Shown: positions 29,747 to 39,000, numbered from the stretch's first letter. The stretch is 64,000 nucleotides of DNA from Bacteroidota bacterium (GCA_023422835.1 JAFAGI010000013.1:233282-297281), one strand, 5' to 3'. A program made the numbers and translations. Notes: a model not told the origin generated them from the letters alone.

Positions 29747-30676
29747 ATGCAAACCGCATCTAAAATATTAATGATTAGACCGGCGGCCTTCGGCTACAAT
29801 GCAGAGACCGCGCAAAACAACTATTTCCAGACACAGGTCTCGGGCAGGTCGCCACAGGATATCTTGTCTGTAGCGCAACACGAATTTGACCGCTTTGCTC
29901 AAACGCTGAGAGCACATGGCATTGAAGTGATCATAGTGGAAGATTCGCCTTCCCCTGTAAAGCCGGATGCTATTTTCCCAAACAACTGGTTTTGTACCTT
30001 TCCGAACGGCAAGCTGATGCTGTTTCCCATGTACGCCGCAAACAGGAGACTGGAAGTAAGGCAGGATATACTGGATATCCTGAAGAAACAATACATCGTT
30101 ACCGCCTTTGAAGACTGGACCGAAAAAATACCAGAAGGCCAGTTTCTTGAAAGTACCGGTAGTATGGTGTTTGACCACGATAATAAAATCGCCTATGCAT
30201 GTTTATCACAACGCACAGACGAAGAGTTGTTCAGGCGTTTCTGCGACCGGCAGGATTATAAGCCTGTTGCCTTCAACGCATCAGATAAAGGCGGCAGGGA
30301 AATATACCATACCAATGTGATGATGCATGTAGGTAAAACCTACGCGGTTATTTGCCTGGAAGCGATTGATACCGTAAAGGAGCAGATCAGCGTGGCAGAT
30401 TGCCTGCGCAATACAGGTCACAGCCTTGTCAATATTTCTTATGAGCAGATGCATCATTTTGCCGGTAATATGCTGCAGGTACACAATGCGACTAATGAGC
30501 AATTTACGCTGCTCAGTAAGACAGCCCATGCATCTCTTACCACCGAACAGAAACAAAAATTAAAAAAGCATACAAAGCTGTTGCCTGTGGATATACCTAC
30601 GATAGAGACTATTGGCGGCGGCAGCGTAAGATGTATGATGGCAGAAATTTTTTTAGATAAAATACATGAACAGTAA
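29747..30676 (+). CDS. ctlX: CtlX-type citrulline ureidase (amidinotransferase family)
   Basis: Member of the guanidino-modifying superfamily resembling the citrulline-utilisation hydrolase CtlX, 309 residues. Motifs are MIRPAAFGYNAETAQNN at the N-terminus, FPNNWFCTFPNGKLMLFPM, the histidine motif YHTNVMMHVG, and the nucleophile C296 in GGGSVRCMMAE. CtlX cleaves citrulline to ornithine, carbon dioxide and ammonia. Directly upstream is arginine deiminase, whose product is citrulline, so the assignment fits well. Its end overlaps the msrB start by 11 bases. Confidence 0.85.
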   Translation: MQTASKILMIRPAAFGYNAETAQNNYFQTQVSGRSPQDILSVAQHEFDRFAQTLRAHGIEVIIVEDSPSPVKPDAIFPNNWFCTFPNGKLMLFPMYAANRRLEVRQDILDILKKQYIVTAFEDWTEKIPEGQFLESTGSMVFDHDNKIAYACLSQRTDEELFRRFCDRQDYKPVAFNASDKGGREIYHTNVMMHVGKTYAVICLEAIDTVKEQISVADCLRNTGHSLVNISYEQMHHFAGNMLQVHNATNEQFTLLSKTAHASLTTEQKQKLKKHTKLLPVDIPTIETIGGGSVRCMMAEIFLDKIHEQ

Positions 30677-31193
30677 AATATACATATTTCTTATTTTCAT
30701 TTTCACGCTGATGAGCAGTTGCCGTGGACAGGAAAATAATTCATTCACCAAAATTAACCAGACTATGCCAGCAAATAACCCGCATTACTCCAAAACAGAC
30801 ACAGCTAAAGTGCAGACAACTGACGAAGAGTGGAGAAAGATTTTATCTCCCGAGGTATATGAAATAGCCAGGAATAAAGGAACAGAGCGCCCCTTTACCA
30901 GTCCTTTTGAAACATCAGATGAAGTAGGTACTTATCATTGTAAAGCCTGCGGCAACCCGCTCTTTAAAAGCAATGCCAAATTTGAATCGGGCTGTGGCTG
31001 GCCGAGCTTTTTTGAGCCCATCAGCAAAGCATCCCTGATCTACCAACCTGATAACAGCCACGGCATGAGACGTACAGAAGTACAGTGCGGTCGATGCGAA
31101 GCGCATTTGGGACATGTGTTTGAAGACGGGCCGCCACCTACAGGTTTGCGCTATTGCATCAACGGAGTTATCCTGGATTTTGACAAGCAATAG
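30666..31193 (+). CDS. msrB: Peptide methionine (R)-S-oxide reductase, lipoprotein form
   Basis: Reduces methionine-R-sulfoxide in proteins; 175 residues. A lipoprotein signal (residues 1-18, IFTLMSSC) places it at the envelope. The MsrB domain spans about 55-175. It has two CxxC zinc pairs (YHCKACGN and VQCGRCEAH), CGWPSF, and the catalytic cysteine C164 in GLRYCINGVIL. The ATG overlaps the end of ctlX, which suggests co-transcription; a functional link to arginine breakdown is not evident. It has no MsrA domain. Confidence 0.95.
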   Translation: MNSKIYIFLIFIFTLMSSCRGQENNSFTKINQTMPANNPHYSKTDTAKVQTTDEEWRKILSPEVYEIARNKGTERPFTSPFETSDEVGTYHCKACGNPLFKSNAKFESGCGWPSFFEPISKASLIYQPDNSHGMRRTEVQCGRCEAHLGHVFEDGPPPTGLRYCINGVILDFDKQ

Positions 31194-31279
31194 CAAGCTT
31201 ATTTATTCACTGGCGTAGATACAATAAGCCTTAGCAAATTTTATACAGGTTGTTGCAGCTACAAACACCTTTAATATTT

Positions 31280-31287
31280 TATCTTTG
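31280..31287 (+). promoter_or_regulatory. -7 box immediately before gltX
   Basis: TATCTTTG matches TAnnTTTG and ends only five bases before the gltX ATG, so a transcript from it would have almost no leader. No TTTG box stands at the right distance upstream. Confidence 0.45.
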
Positions 31288-31292
31288 CTCAC

Positions 31293-32849
31293 ATGAGCAA
31301 TAAAAAAGTAAGAACACGTTTTGCGCCTTCGCCAACCGGGGGCCTGCATCTTGGCGGAGTGCGCACCGTGCTTTTTAACTACCTGTTTACGAAGCAAAAT
31401 AACGGTGAATTTGTCTTAAGAATTGAAGATACAGACCAGACAAGATTTGTAGAAGGCGCGGAGGATTACATCAATGAAACCCTTGCTTGGTGCGGTCTTG
31501 AGCCCGATGAGAGTGTTGAGAAAGGCGGGGCGTACGGACCTTACAGGCAAAGCGAAAGAATGGCACAGGGCATTTACAGGCAATATGCAGAACAACTAAT
31601 CCAAAAAGGCTTTGCTTACTTTGCTTTTGATACGCCGGAAGACCTGGAGAAAATGCGCACAGAATTTAAAACGGAAAGCAACCCTTCACCAAGGTATGAT
31701 GCTGCATTGAGGTACAAGATGCGCAACTCACTTTCTTTGTCAGCGGATGAGACCGATAGCCTGCTAAAGGCCGGTACTCCTTACGTGATCAGGATAAAGA
31801 TGCCGGAAAACGAAACAGTTTCTTTTACAGATATGGTGCGCGGTGAAGTGACTTTTAATACATCGGAAGTAGATGATAAAGTATTGCTGAAAGCCGACGG
31901 CATGCCCACTTACCATCTCGCGGTAGTTGTAGATGATTATTTAATGAAGATCTCACACGCATTCCGCGGGGAAGAATGGCTGCCGAGCGCGCCGGTGCAT
32001 GTAAAGCTTTGGGAATATTTGTTCGGACTGGAATATATGCCCGAGTGGGCACATCTGCCCCTGATAATGAAGCCCGACGGCAAAGGCAAACTTTCCAAGC
32101 GAGATGGCGACAGGCTGGGCTTCCCGGTATTTGCCATGAACTGGACAGACCCGCGCACAAAAGAAGTTACCAATGGCTTTCGCGAAAGAGGATTTTTGCC
32201 GGAAGCATTTGTAAACATGCTGGCACTGTTGGGTTGGAACGATGGTTCGGAGCAGGAATTGTTTTCTTTAGAAGAATTAATACAAAAATTTTCTACTGGC
32301 AGGATTCACAAAGGCGGTGCTAAATTCAGCTATGAAAAAGCTGTATGGTTCAACCAGGAATGGATAAAACACTCTTCTGCCGATAAACTTTTGCCCTACG
32401 TTAAAAATATTTTTTCTGAAAATGATATAGCAGTAAACGACGATGATAAATTACTGCGGATAATTGAATTGGTTAAGGAACGCTGCACACTATTAACAGA
32501 CTTCACTACACAGGCAGGATTCTTTTTTAAACCACCTGAAAGTCTTGATGTGTCAGCAGTTCAGCCTAAGTGGAATGCTGATAAGGATGCTTTTTTCAAA
32601 GCCCTGGCAGCAACCTATCAGCAAAAGGCTCGGGAAGATTTTACCAATGAAAAATTAGAGCATCACTTTAAAGAGCTGGCATCAGCCAAAGGTATAAAAG
32701 CCGGGGAGCTTATGCTGCCGCTGCGCATCATGCTCGTCGGCGGTAAGTTTGGCCCGCATGTATTTGAAATTGCAGAAGCGATCGGTGCCGAAGAAACCAT
32801 TAAAAGGATTAAAAATGGTTTGCAGTCATTGTCCGGCAATATAGAATAA
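31293..32849 (+). CDS. gltX: Glutamyl-tRNA synthetase
   Basis: Charges tRNA-Glu; class I synthetase of 518 residues. The HIGH-type motif is in FAPSPTGGLHLGG near the N-terminus and the KMSKS-type motif is KLSKRDGDRLG. HAFRGEEWLPSAPVH is the conserved catalytic-core loop. The C-terminal anticodon-binding region covers about 370-518. No downstream methionine could replace the start, because the nucleotide-binding motif begins nine residues in. Confidence 0.97.
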   Translation: MSNKKVRTRFAPSPTGGLHLGGVRTVLFNYLFTKQNNGEFVLRIEDTDQTRFVEGAEDYINETLAWCGLEPDESVEKGGAYGPYRQSERMAQGIYRQYAEQLIQKGFAYFAFDTPEDLEKMRTEFKTESNPSPRYDAALRYKMRNSLSLSADETDSLLKAGTPYVIRIKMPENETVSFTDMVRGEVTFNTSEVDDKVLLKADGMPTYHLAVVVDDYLMKISHAFRGEEWLPSAPVHVKLWEYLFGLEYMPEWAHLPLIMKPDGKGKLSKRDGDRLGFPVFAMNWTDPRTKEVTNGFRERGFLPEAFVNMLALLGWNDGSEQELFSLEELIQKFSTGRIHKGGAKFSYEKAVWFNQEWIKHSSADKLLPYVKNIFSENDIAVNDDDKLLRIIELVKERCTLLTDFTTQAGFFFKPPESLDVSAVQPKWNADKDAFFKALAATYQQKAREDFTNEKLEHHFKELASAKGIKAGELMLPLRIMLVGGKFGPHVFEIAEAIGAEETIKRIKNGLQSLSGNIE

Positions 32850-32856
32850 GATAAAT

Positions 32857-32940
32857 TAGCATGGAATAACCATAAAGGTTAGGAATCTATACCAACCGGC
32901 AATAAGGAGGGAATTTAAAAAAAATGATTATTCCATGCTA
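32857..32940 (+). repeat. Hairpin element with AACCGGCAAT core, copy 1
   Basis: An outer stem is formed by TAGCATGGAATAA (32857-32869) and its perfect complement at 32928-32940. An inner GGTT/AACC stem (32877-32880 and 32894-32897) is followed by the core AACCGGCAAT (32894-32903) and by GGAATT (32910-32915). It lies 40 bases upstream of proC. Copy 2 is at 35435-35508 and a partial, less similar copy is at the window start. Confidence 0.6.
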
Positions 32941-32944
32941 CAAT

Positions 32945-32980
32945 AAAAACAGCCGCAAAGCGGCGCACTAAAATATACAC
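32945..32980 (+). repeat. GC-rich hairpin direct repeat before proC, copy 1
   Basis: It carries a GCCGC-AAA-GCGGC hairpin followed by an AT-rich tail ending in ACAC just before the proC ATG. It is nearly identical to 34051-34090: the first 21 bases match exactly and the tail differs by small indels. Confidence 0.8.
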
Positions 32981-33778
32981 ATGCAAAAAATTGCGATCAT
33001 TGGCGGAGGAAATTTAGGTGCATCTATTGCGCTGGGCCTTATAAACAGCGGCTTTCAGCAGCCAGACAACCTTGTGCTTACAAGAAGAAATATTGCATTG
33101 CTTCAGCCGTTCCGGGAAAAAGGCGTTACGGTTACAGATGATAACCAGTACGCTGTACAGGATGCGGAGTGGGTGATTTTTGCCGTGAAGCCTTTCCAGA
33201 TCAAAGAAGTGATCGCTCAATTGAAGCCTGCGTTAAAAGCCGGCCAACATAAGATCATCAGCGTGATCACCGGCGTGTGGATTAAAGACCTGCAGGAAAT
33301 GCTTTCGCCTGACTTTACTATTTTCAGAGCCATGCCTAATACAGCCATTGCCGTAAACGAAAGTATGACGTGTATCTGCAATGTCAATGCTTCGAAAGCG
33401 GAGCAAGATTTTGTGGCCAATCTTTTTAACCAGGTTGGTAAAACGGTGGTGATAGAAGAAAAACTGATGGATGCCGCCACTGTACTGGGCGCCTGCGGCA
33501 CTGCGTATGCGCTTCGTTTTATCCGCGCTAACATCCAAGGCGGTATTGAAATAGGTTTCAGCGCTAAAGTTGCTTCACTGATAGCCGCGCAAACCGTAAA
33601 AGGCGCAGCCGAATTATTGCTGATCAATAATACCCACCCGGAAGAAGAAATTGATAAGGTCACCACGCCCAAAGGATGTACCATTGTAGGTTTAAATGAA
33701 ATGGAGCATCGCGGATTTTCTTCCTCACTTATCCGCGGTATTAATTCCAGTTATAAAAAGATCACCAACGATATGTAG
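32981..33778 (+). CDS. proC: Pyrroline-5-carboxylate reductase
   Basis: Last step of proline synthesis: NAD(P)H-dependent reduction of pyrroline-5-carboxylate; 265 residues. The N-terminal Rossmann motif is IAIIGGGNLGASIALGL. FRAMPNTAIAVNESMTCIC is the P5C reductase signature, and the C-terminal TTPKGCTIVGLNEMEHRGF is the dimerisation and active-site helix region. The gene is enclosed by two near-identical copies of a hairpin leader (32945-32980 and 34051-34090). Ornithine from the deiminase/CtlX pair could feed proline synthesis, but that is speculation. Confidence 0.95.
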   Translation: MQKIAIIGGGNLGASIALGLINSGFQQPDNLVLTRRNIALLQPFREKGVTVTDDNQYAVQDAEWVIFAVKPFQIKEVIAQLKPALKAGQHKIISVITGVWIKDLQEMLSPDFTIFRAMPNTAIAVNESMTCICNVNASKAEQDFVANLFNQVGKTVVIEEKLMDAATVLGACGTAYALRFIRANIQGGIEIGFSAKVASLIAAQTVKGAAELLLINNTHPEEEIDKVTTPKGCTIVGLNEMEHRGFSSSLIRGINSSYKKITNDM

Positions 33779-33960
33779 GTAATGATCATCGGAATATACT
33801 TTACCAATAAAGGCAATACATTAAATCCTGCGTTAACTCTGACTCCACCGCTTCTCTAAAATTCTGCCTCGGTACACCGGGAGCCTGCGCAGTCATGAGG
33901 TATTAAACTTTTAACAGGAAAGACTGAGCAGTATGAAATACGCAATTATTCAACCTGCTA

Positions 33961-34040
33961 TTCTACATTTGCAATGTAGAATTAGATACCCGGGAGATTT
34001 GACATTTCCCGATACGGCTTCGTGATTGCAAATCACGAAG
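33961..34040. repeat. Cluster of three palindromes (REP/BIME-like)
   Basis: TTCTACATT-TGC-AATGTAGAA (33961-33981), CGGGA...TCCCG (33991-34011), and CTTCGTGATT-GCA-AATCACGAAG (34018-34040). The first and third are perfect with three-base loops, and they share an ATT/AAT top with TGC or its complement GCA in the loop. This looks like an interspersed palindromic repeat. No transposase is adjacent. Confidence 0.6.
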
Positions 34041-34050
34041 AGCGAAAATT

Positions 34051-34090
34051 AAAAACAGCCGCAAAGCGGCGAACTTAAAATATATACACA
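34051..34090 (+). repeat. GC-rich hairpin direct repeat, copy 2
   Basis: Near-identical to the sequence immediately before the proC start (32945-32980), including the GCCGC-AAA-GCGGC hairpin and AT-rich tail. Here the tail is not followed by an ATG. Confidence 0.8.
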
Positions 34091-34197
34091 TAAAACTTGT
34101 CACTTGCAAAACATCACCATACAGCAAAAACTATTGTTTGTTTAAGTTTGCTACCGTAACTTTATTATTGGAAAATTCAAATATAAACCTCATTGCC

Positions 34198-34786
34198 ATG
34201 AAAACCTTATTAATTCTTTGCACGGCATTTTTACTTACCACATGTGCCTGCACTAAAAACACCGAGCCTACTCTTAACGAACCCTTACCCTGCCACACAA
34301 ACAGGAGCCAATACTTTTGGGTGCACACTCAATGGACAAGTGTTTGTACCTAATAAAGCCATAGGAAACACCATGCCTGAGTTTGCAATTCGAGTATATG
34401 GATATTATAGAAACACAGAAAGCTCCTCTGTAAGAATATATGCAAAAAGAGGATATCATCCTGTAAATATCTTATCAATATCCTTATATCTCTTTCAATT
34501 AGATATAAGGAGGGAGGGAGAATATATTTTAGGAAATTCCGTAAAGAATCCTAATTTAAATGAAGCTCCTTTTCATAATTATATTTTCAGCAACGCAAAA
34601 AACTCTTCGGGAATTTGGAAAAGTTTCGGTTCATATGAGAACTCAGGAAAAATAATTGTAACCAGATGGGATGATAATGGTTTAATTCTTTCCGGTACTT
34701 TTTCCGGAAAACTAAAGGCAATAGAAGGAGATGAGATTATAGAAATAAAAGACGGAAGATTTGACCTTAACCAAAAAACTTTATAA
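34198..34786 (+). pseudogene. Frameshifted lipoprotein, first of three tandem paralogues
   Basis: The gene begins with a lipoprotein signal (MKTLLILCTAFLLTTCACTK) at 34198 and reads 31 residues to NEPLP, where the frame is lost near 34290. The next frame continues the family sequence as ATQTGANTFGCTLNG and runs to 34786. Comparison with the paralogues at 34789 and 35539, which read PPATQTGANTFGC without a break, shows a one-base gain or two-base loss at the TTACCCTGCC stretch. It is either a decayed copy or a sequencing error. The function of the family is unknown; it is probably outer-membrane- or surface-anchored. Confidence 0.8.
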
Positions 34787-34788
34787 TC

Positions 34789-35310
34789 ATGAAAACAATT
34801 CTTTTTTTTCTATTGCCATTTTTACTGGTGGCCTGTACGTGTACAAAAAATGCAGAAAAACAATTACCACCCGCCACACAAACTGGTGCTAATACTTTTG
34901 GATGTAAAATTAATGGCGTGCCTTATGTTGTAACAGGGAAAATGCAAAATCCTGGCGGCCCAATTTCTACTTCCGGTATATTATACGTTATTAGCTCATC
35001 ACCTAATGAAGTATATATATCGACAAAAGATATTAATTCAAGACAAGTTAAAATTACATTTCCTTACACAGAAGAAATTTTAAAGCCTGGTGTATATACC
35101 GAAGGCTTATCTTTTGCTTATTATACTAACTATACGACAACTTTAATGCCCGGAAAAGAATCAAAGATTACAGTAACAAGGTATGATACCGAAGTTCTTT
35201 CCGGAACATTTGAGTTGTATTTTGTTTATAAATTTCAAGGCCCTCCCTACGGGCAACAAGATTATATTATTACAGAGGGCAGATTTGATATATCTCTTAA
35301 ACATGAATAA
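34789..35310 (+). CDS. ATQTGANTFGC-motif lipoprotein, second tandem paralogue
   Basis: Intact lipoprotein of 173 residues. The signal peptide is followed by cysteine 16 in LLVACTCTK. After a short linker comes PPATQTGANTFGCKING, a motif found in many Bacteroidota lipoproteins, and then a beta-strand-rich domain of about 130 residues that ends in ITEGRFDI. It begins three bases after the first paralogue, so the two were probably one transcript. Conserved positions shared by all three copies are the N-terminal motif, a (V/I)T-(R/K) strand, SGTF, and the final GRFD. The function is unknown. Confidence 0.8.
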   Translation: MKTILFFLLPFLLVACTCTKNAEKQLPPATQTGANTFGCKINGVPYVVTGKMQNPGGPISTSGILYVISSSPNEVYISTKDINSRQVKITFPYTEEILKPGVYTEGLSFAYYTNYTTTLMPGKESKITVTRYDTEVLSGTFELYFVYKFQGPPYGQQDYIITEGRFDISLKHE

Positions 35311-35434
35311 AATTATTAGAGAATTGAATATTAAACTATACACCATGAAACAGCCTTGAAGAATTCTTGTTATTCCAATTGCATATAGATACAGGGCGTA
35401 TCTCATGATAGCCATTAAAAAATAAAACGTATAG

Positions 35435-35508
35435 ATATGAAATGAAGCATAAAATTTAGGGTTAATATATGCTAACCGGCAATGAACATTTTATAAGGAA
35501 TTTCATAT
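35435..35508 (+). repeat. Hairpin element with AACCGGCAAT core, copy 2
   Basis: Outer stem ATATGAAAT (35435-35443) pairs with ATTTCATAT (35500-35508). Inner stem GGTTA (35460-35464) pairs with TAACC (35473-35477). The core AACCGGCAAT (35474-35483) and GGAATT (35497-35502) are shared with copy 1, whereas the outer stem sequence differs but is still paired. It lies 30 bases before the third lipoprotein gene. The rest of the 35311-35538 spacer shows nothing else. Confidence 0.6.
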
Positions 35509-35538
35509 GGTCATTAGAAACAAAAAAAACATACATAT

Positions 35539-36030
35539 ATGAAAACAATTGTTTATTTTATCTTCCCGCTTTTACTGGTGGCCTGTGCGTGCACAAAAAG
35601 CGCTGTAAAAAAACTACCTCCTGCTACACAAACAGGAGCTAATACGTTTGGTTGCTTAATTAATGGGATGCCTTTTAGAGCAACTAGAGCAACGCCCCCC
35701 GGAATGTCTGGACTTTCTGACGGAACCGTGAGTTATTCTATAAATCTTTCTTATCCCGGACTTTTTATTAATGTCTCTCCGTGGGAAAGAAATTCACCTA
35801 TCGGTATAAGAATTAATATTCCGGATTTTAAAGGATTAGGCACATATAAAGATGAAGAATTCTTATTTAACATGTTGCCGGTTGATCCTAATACTAATTC
35901 TTATGTAAATATTACAAAACATGAAAATGGAATACTGTCAGGAACATTTCAAGCGAAGGTTACGTATAATAATGAAACCTATTCGATAACTCACGGCAGA
36001 TTTGATATTAAAGATAGATTCTCTAACTAG
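35539..36030 (+). CDS. ATQTGANTFGC-motif lipoprotein, third tandem paralogue
   Basis: Intact lipoprotein of 163 residues with cysteine 16 in LLVACACTK as lipid site, then PPATQTGANTFGCLINGMPF and a beta-rich domain ending SGTFQAKV and HGRFDIK. The signal region is almost identical to the second copy, so the duplication looks recent at the 5' end and more diverged later. It is preceded by the AACCGGCAAT hairpin element, and the broken secreted hydrolase follows 14 bases downstream. Possibly one operon; the function is unknown. Confidence 0.8.
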   Translation: MKTIVYFIFPLLLVACACTKSAVKKLPPATQTGANTFGCLINGMPFRATRATPPGMSGLSDGTVSYSINLSYPGLFINVSPWERNSPIGIRINIPDFKGLGTYKDEEFLFNMLPVDPNTNSYVNITKHENGILSGTFQAKVTYNNETYSITHGRFDIKDRFSN

Positions 36031-36044
36031 TAAAATCCTGTTTT

Positions 36045-39000
36045 ATGAAAGCAAAAGTTTATTATTTAGTATTAGTATTGCTGCTTATTCAGTATTTTTC
36101 TTTGGCTCAAACACCTAATCTGCAGCTTAGCAGTAATAACGGAAACTTATCTTATGTACAAGCATTTGTAAAAGCTTCAGAGAATTTACCAGAAAGCCGT
36201 ATACCTTACGGAGTGCTTTACGACAAAGTGTTTGGGTGGGCAGGAATGAGTGTTTGGCAAAATGGCGATACGACTAGTAAGAGCCATTTGATACAAACTT
36301 GGTGGGATCTGGAAAACAGTAGAATCAATCCAACAGGATATACGTTTGAAACTATGAGAGTTGCTACCGAAAAGTTGAAAGAGCAACAAGGGATAGCTCT
36401 AATAGCATTTAATTATAACTTTAGTTACATTGATACAATGGCCTATCGTGATGGGAGAATGAAAATAATTAATAATGAGCTGGTGGATGCCGGTGGAGCA
36501 TCACCATATATTTCTAAAAATGTAACTTTTTCGGGCTTAAGTATTGATGAGGTAACAGCAGGAACCAGTTATAATTTACAGTCTTACTTATCTTTTATGC
36601 TTTCCAATAATACCCAACACAGTATTACGGGGTATACTATCACCAATACGACCAGTGGTGTTCAGTATAACCTATCTACCAATAGTAATCTTACAATTAT
36701 TTTCACTTCACCGGGTTTAAATATTTTACAAATTTCTACACATACTTCAGCAGGAGATTTTTCCTGTGTTCAGGCGATAAATGTTTTGACGGGCAATCAA
36801 AATATATTTAGATTAAGCACTACGGAACCTGTACATGAGTTACTTACCTCGGATATACCATTTCAGGGTTATAATGAGGGCTACGATCAGCTATGCAGAT
36901 TTTCATATTTATTACCACTACGCTAATCCCACTGATATAAATACCAGCGAGCAGATTTTAAAAAAACCACTCATTATGATTGATGGTTTTGATCCAGAGG
37001 ACATAAGGAACTATAATGTGATCTATAATGATATGCTTGCTTATTCAGGAGGCCATTTAGGTCAGGACTTGCGGAAAAAGGGATATGATTTAATAATCTT
37101 AAACTTTCCAGTAGCCGGCACTAAGAAAATTGAAAAGGATAAGACCGATATTGATATCCCCTTAATTAACGGAACTCGCAGAGACGGGGGAACTGATTAT
37201 ATTGAGCGGAATGCTTTTTTACTAGTGAAACTGATACAAACACTTAATGAAAGATTACGGCAAAACGGAAGTGGTGAAAAATTGGTGATTGTAGGCCCCA
37301 GTATGGGAGGGCAAATAAGTCGGTATGCTTTAGCCTATATGGAAAAAAAAGAAGCAGAAGGTGTTGCAAACATGAATCATAATACTAAACTATGGATTAG
37401 TTTTGACAGCCCCCATGAAGGTGCTAACATTCCATTGGCTGGTCAACGAAGTATGATTTATTTGGGATTTATAACGGGAAACCAAGAAGCCAGAATAAAT
37501 TACTTTTCTAAGCTTGGTAATCCTGCATCTAAGCAAATGCTGATTGAACAATTTGATGTAATCGGTAACGAATTAGACAATGGCTATAATTATTCTATCA
37601 CGTCAAGACAAAATGGTTCAGCTCCTTTTTTTCAGACTTACTATAACAATTTAAAATCAAATGGCATATCTGGCTCAAATGGTTGGCCAACTAAATTGAA
37701 AAAAATTGCTTTGGTTAATGGATCGGGATCAGGGAACAAGGTGTGGAGTGAAAACCAAGAATTTTTGAGTGTAGTAGGAAGAATGACTTTCCTCAATATA
37801 AGAGTATTGGGAATGTATTGTAGTTTTTTACCTACTTATGGACAAAGTAGTCGAATTTTTAGAGGATGGCGCTCTTTGAGTTTTGAAGATGACTTTAACG
37901 TTACGAATATTAATCCCAAGGGGAGTATGGATAATGTCCCAGGAGGATTATTTAACACAGCAAAAGAATTGCAAGAAGGCTATAATGATGGATTTGCAAA
38001 AGTAAAACCTAAGGTAAAACCATTATGGAATACATTACTTGATAATAATTCTTTTATACCTACAATTAGCGCATTAGGATTTAAAAATTCTAATTTCGAT
38101 TGGTCTCTTCCTGTTAACAACAGAAATTTAGCGCAGACAGGAGAAATTTATTTCGATGATTATTTTACTCCGGTTAATAACGAATCACATGTTACATTAA
38201 CCCCTCAAAATATAGCGTGGCTCAATACTTGGCTTGATAAAGTGAAAAATGATACATTATCTGCCTCTGAATGTCATATTCCCTGGAATTCACTGAAATT
38301 AACAGGTATTGCCAGTGTATGCTCAGACCCCGTGACATATACAATTGAAAACTTACCTGACTGTGCAAATGTTCAATGGAGTGTTCATCCGGATCTTTCA
38401 ATTGTTAATCAAAATAATAAATCAATAACTGTAAAAATCAGTAGTCCTTTGTTTTTGGTAATGGATGGGTGGATTCAGGCGGATATAGAAAATCCGAATA
38501 CATTTGACACAAAAACTCTTATAAAAAATGATATAATAATCTGGAAGCCTGGTATTACAAAGACAGAAACATTAATATCAGGTAATTTGCAAACTTGGGG
38601 AGGCGAAGTTGAAATCCCTTTTGAATTACTAAATTATGGCGCAAAAAATGTAACATGGGAGGCTTCAGATTATTGGAACCGTCAATGCAAGGAGCTAACT
38701 TTACACAGTTTTTTGGTGAAAATGCAAGTGGTCAGGTTATAATTTCGGTAAATTTTAATAATCCATGTGGAGAACAAACTAGCATATTTCGTATTTTTCA
38801 GATTGAAGATAATCCTTACGGTTATTATACTATACTCACTGATACTTCGTCAAGAGAAATTAAAATATTTGCGAACAAAGAATTAAAAGGAGTTGATAAA
38901 TCTAAGCCGAATAATAAAGATTTAGAATTTGACCAAATTGTTATTTTAGATGCCCAAAGGAAAATTAAATATAAGAAAAGCTTCTATAAATCCACTTCTT

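Larger units (their letters stand above)
33779..34197. other. 419-base intergenic region with palindromic repeats
   Basis: It holds three consecutive hairpins (33961-34040) and the second copy of the proC leader repeat (34051-34090). The first 180 bases show no gene or clear signal. A poor -7-like TAACTTTA lies at 34157-34164 ahead of the lipoprotein gene. Confidence 0.5.

Noticed and set aside
34138..34353. 71-residue small protein starting at 34138
   Set aside because: Its in-frame methionine at 34198 starts a lipoprotein signal that belongs to the frameshifted paralogue; the last 20 codons are out-of-frame.
36870..38695. Programmed ribosomal frameshifting in the hydrolase gene
   Set aside because: No classic slippery heptamer with downstream pseudoknot was seen, and the two shifts are of different sign; mutation or sequencing error is simpler.
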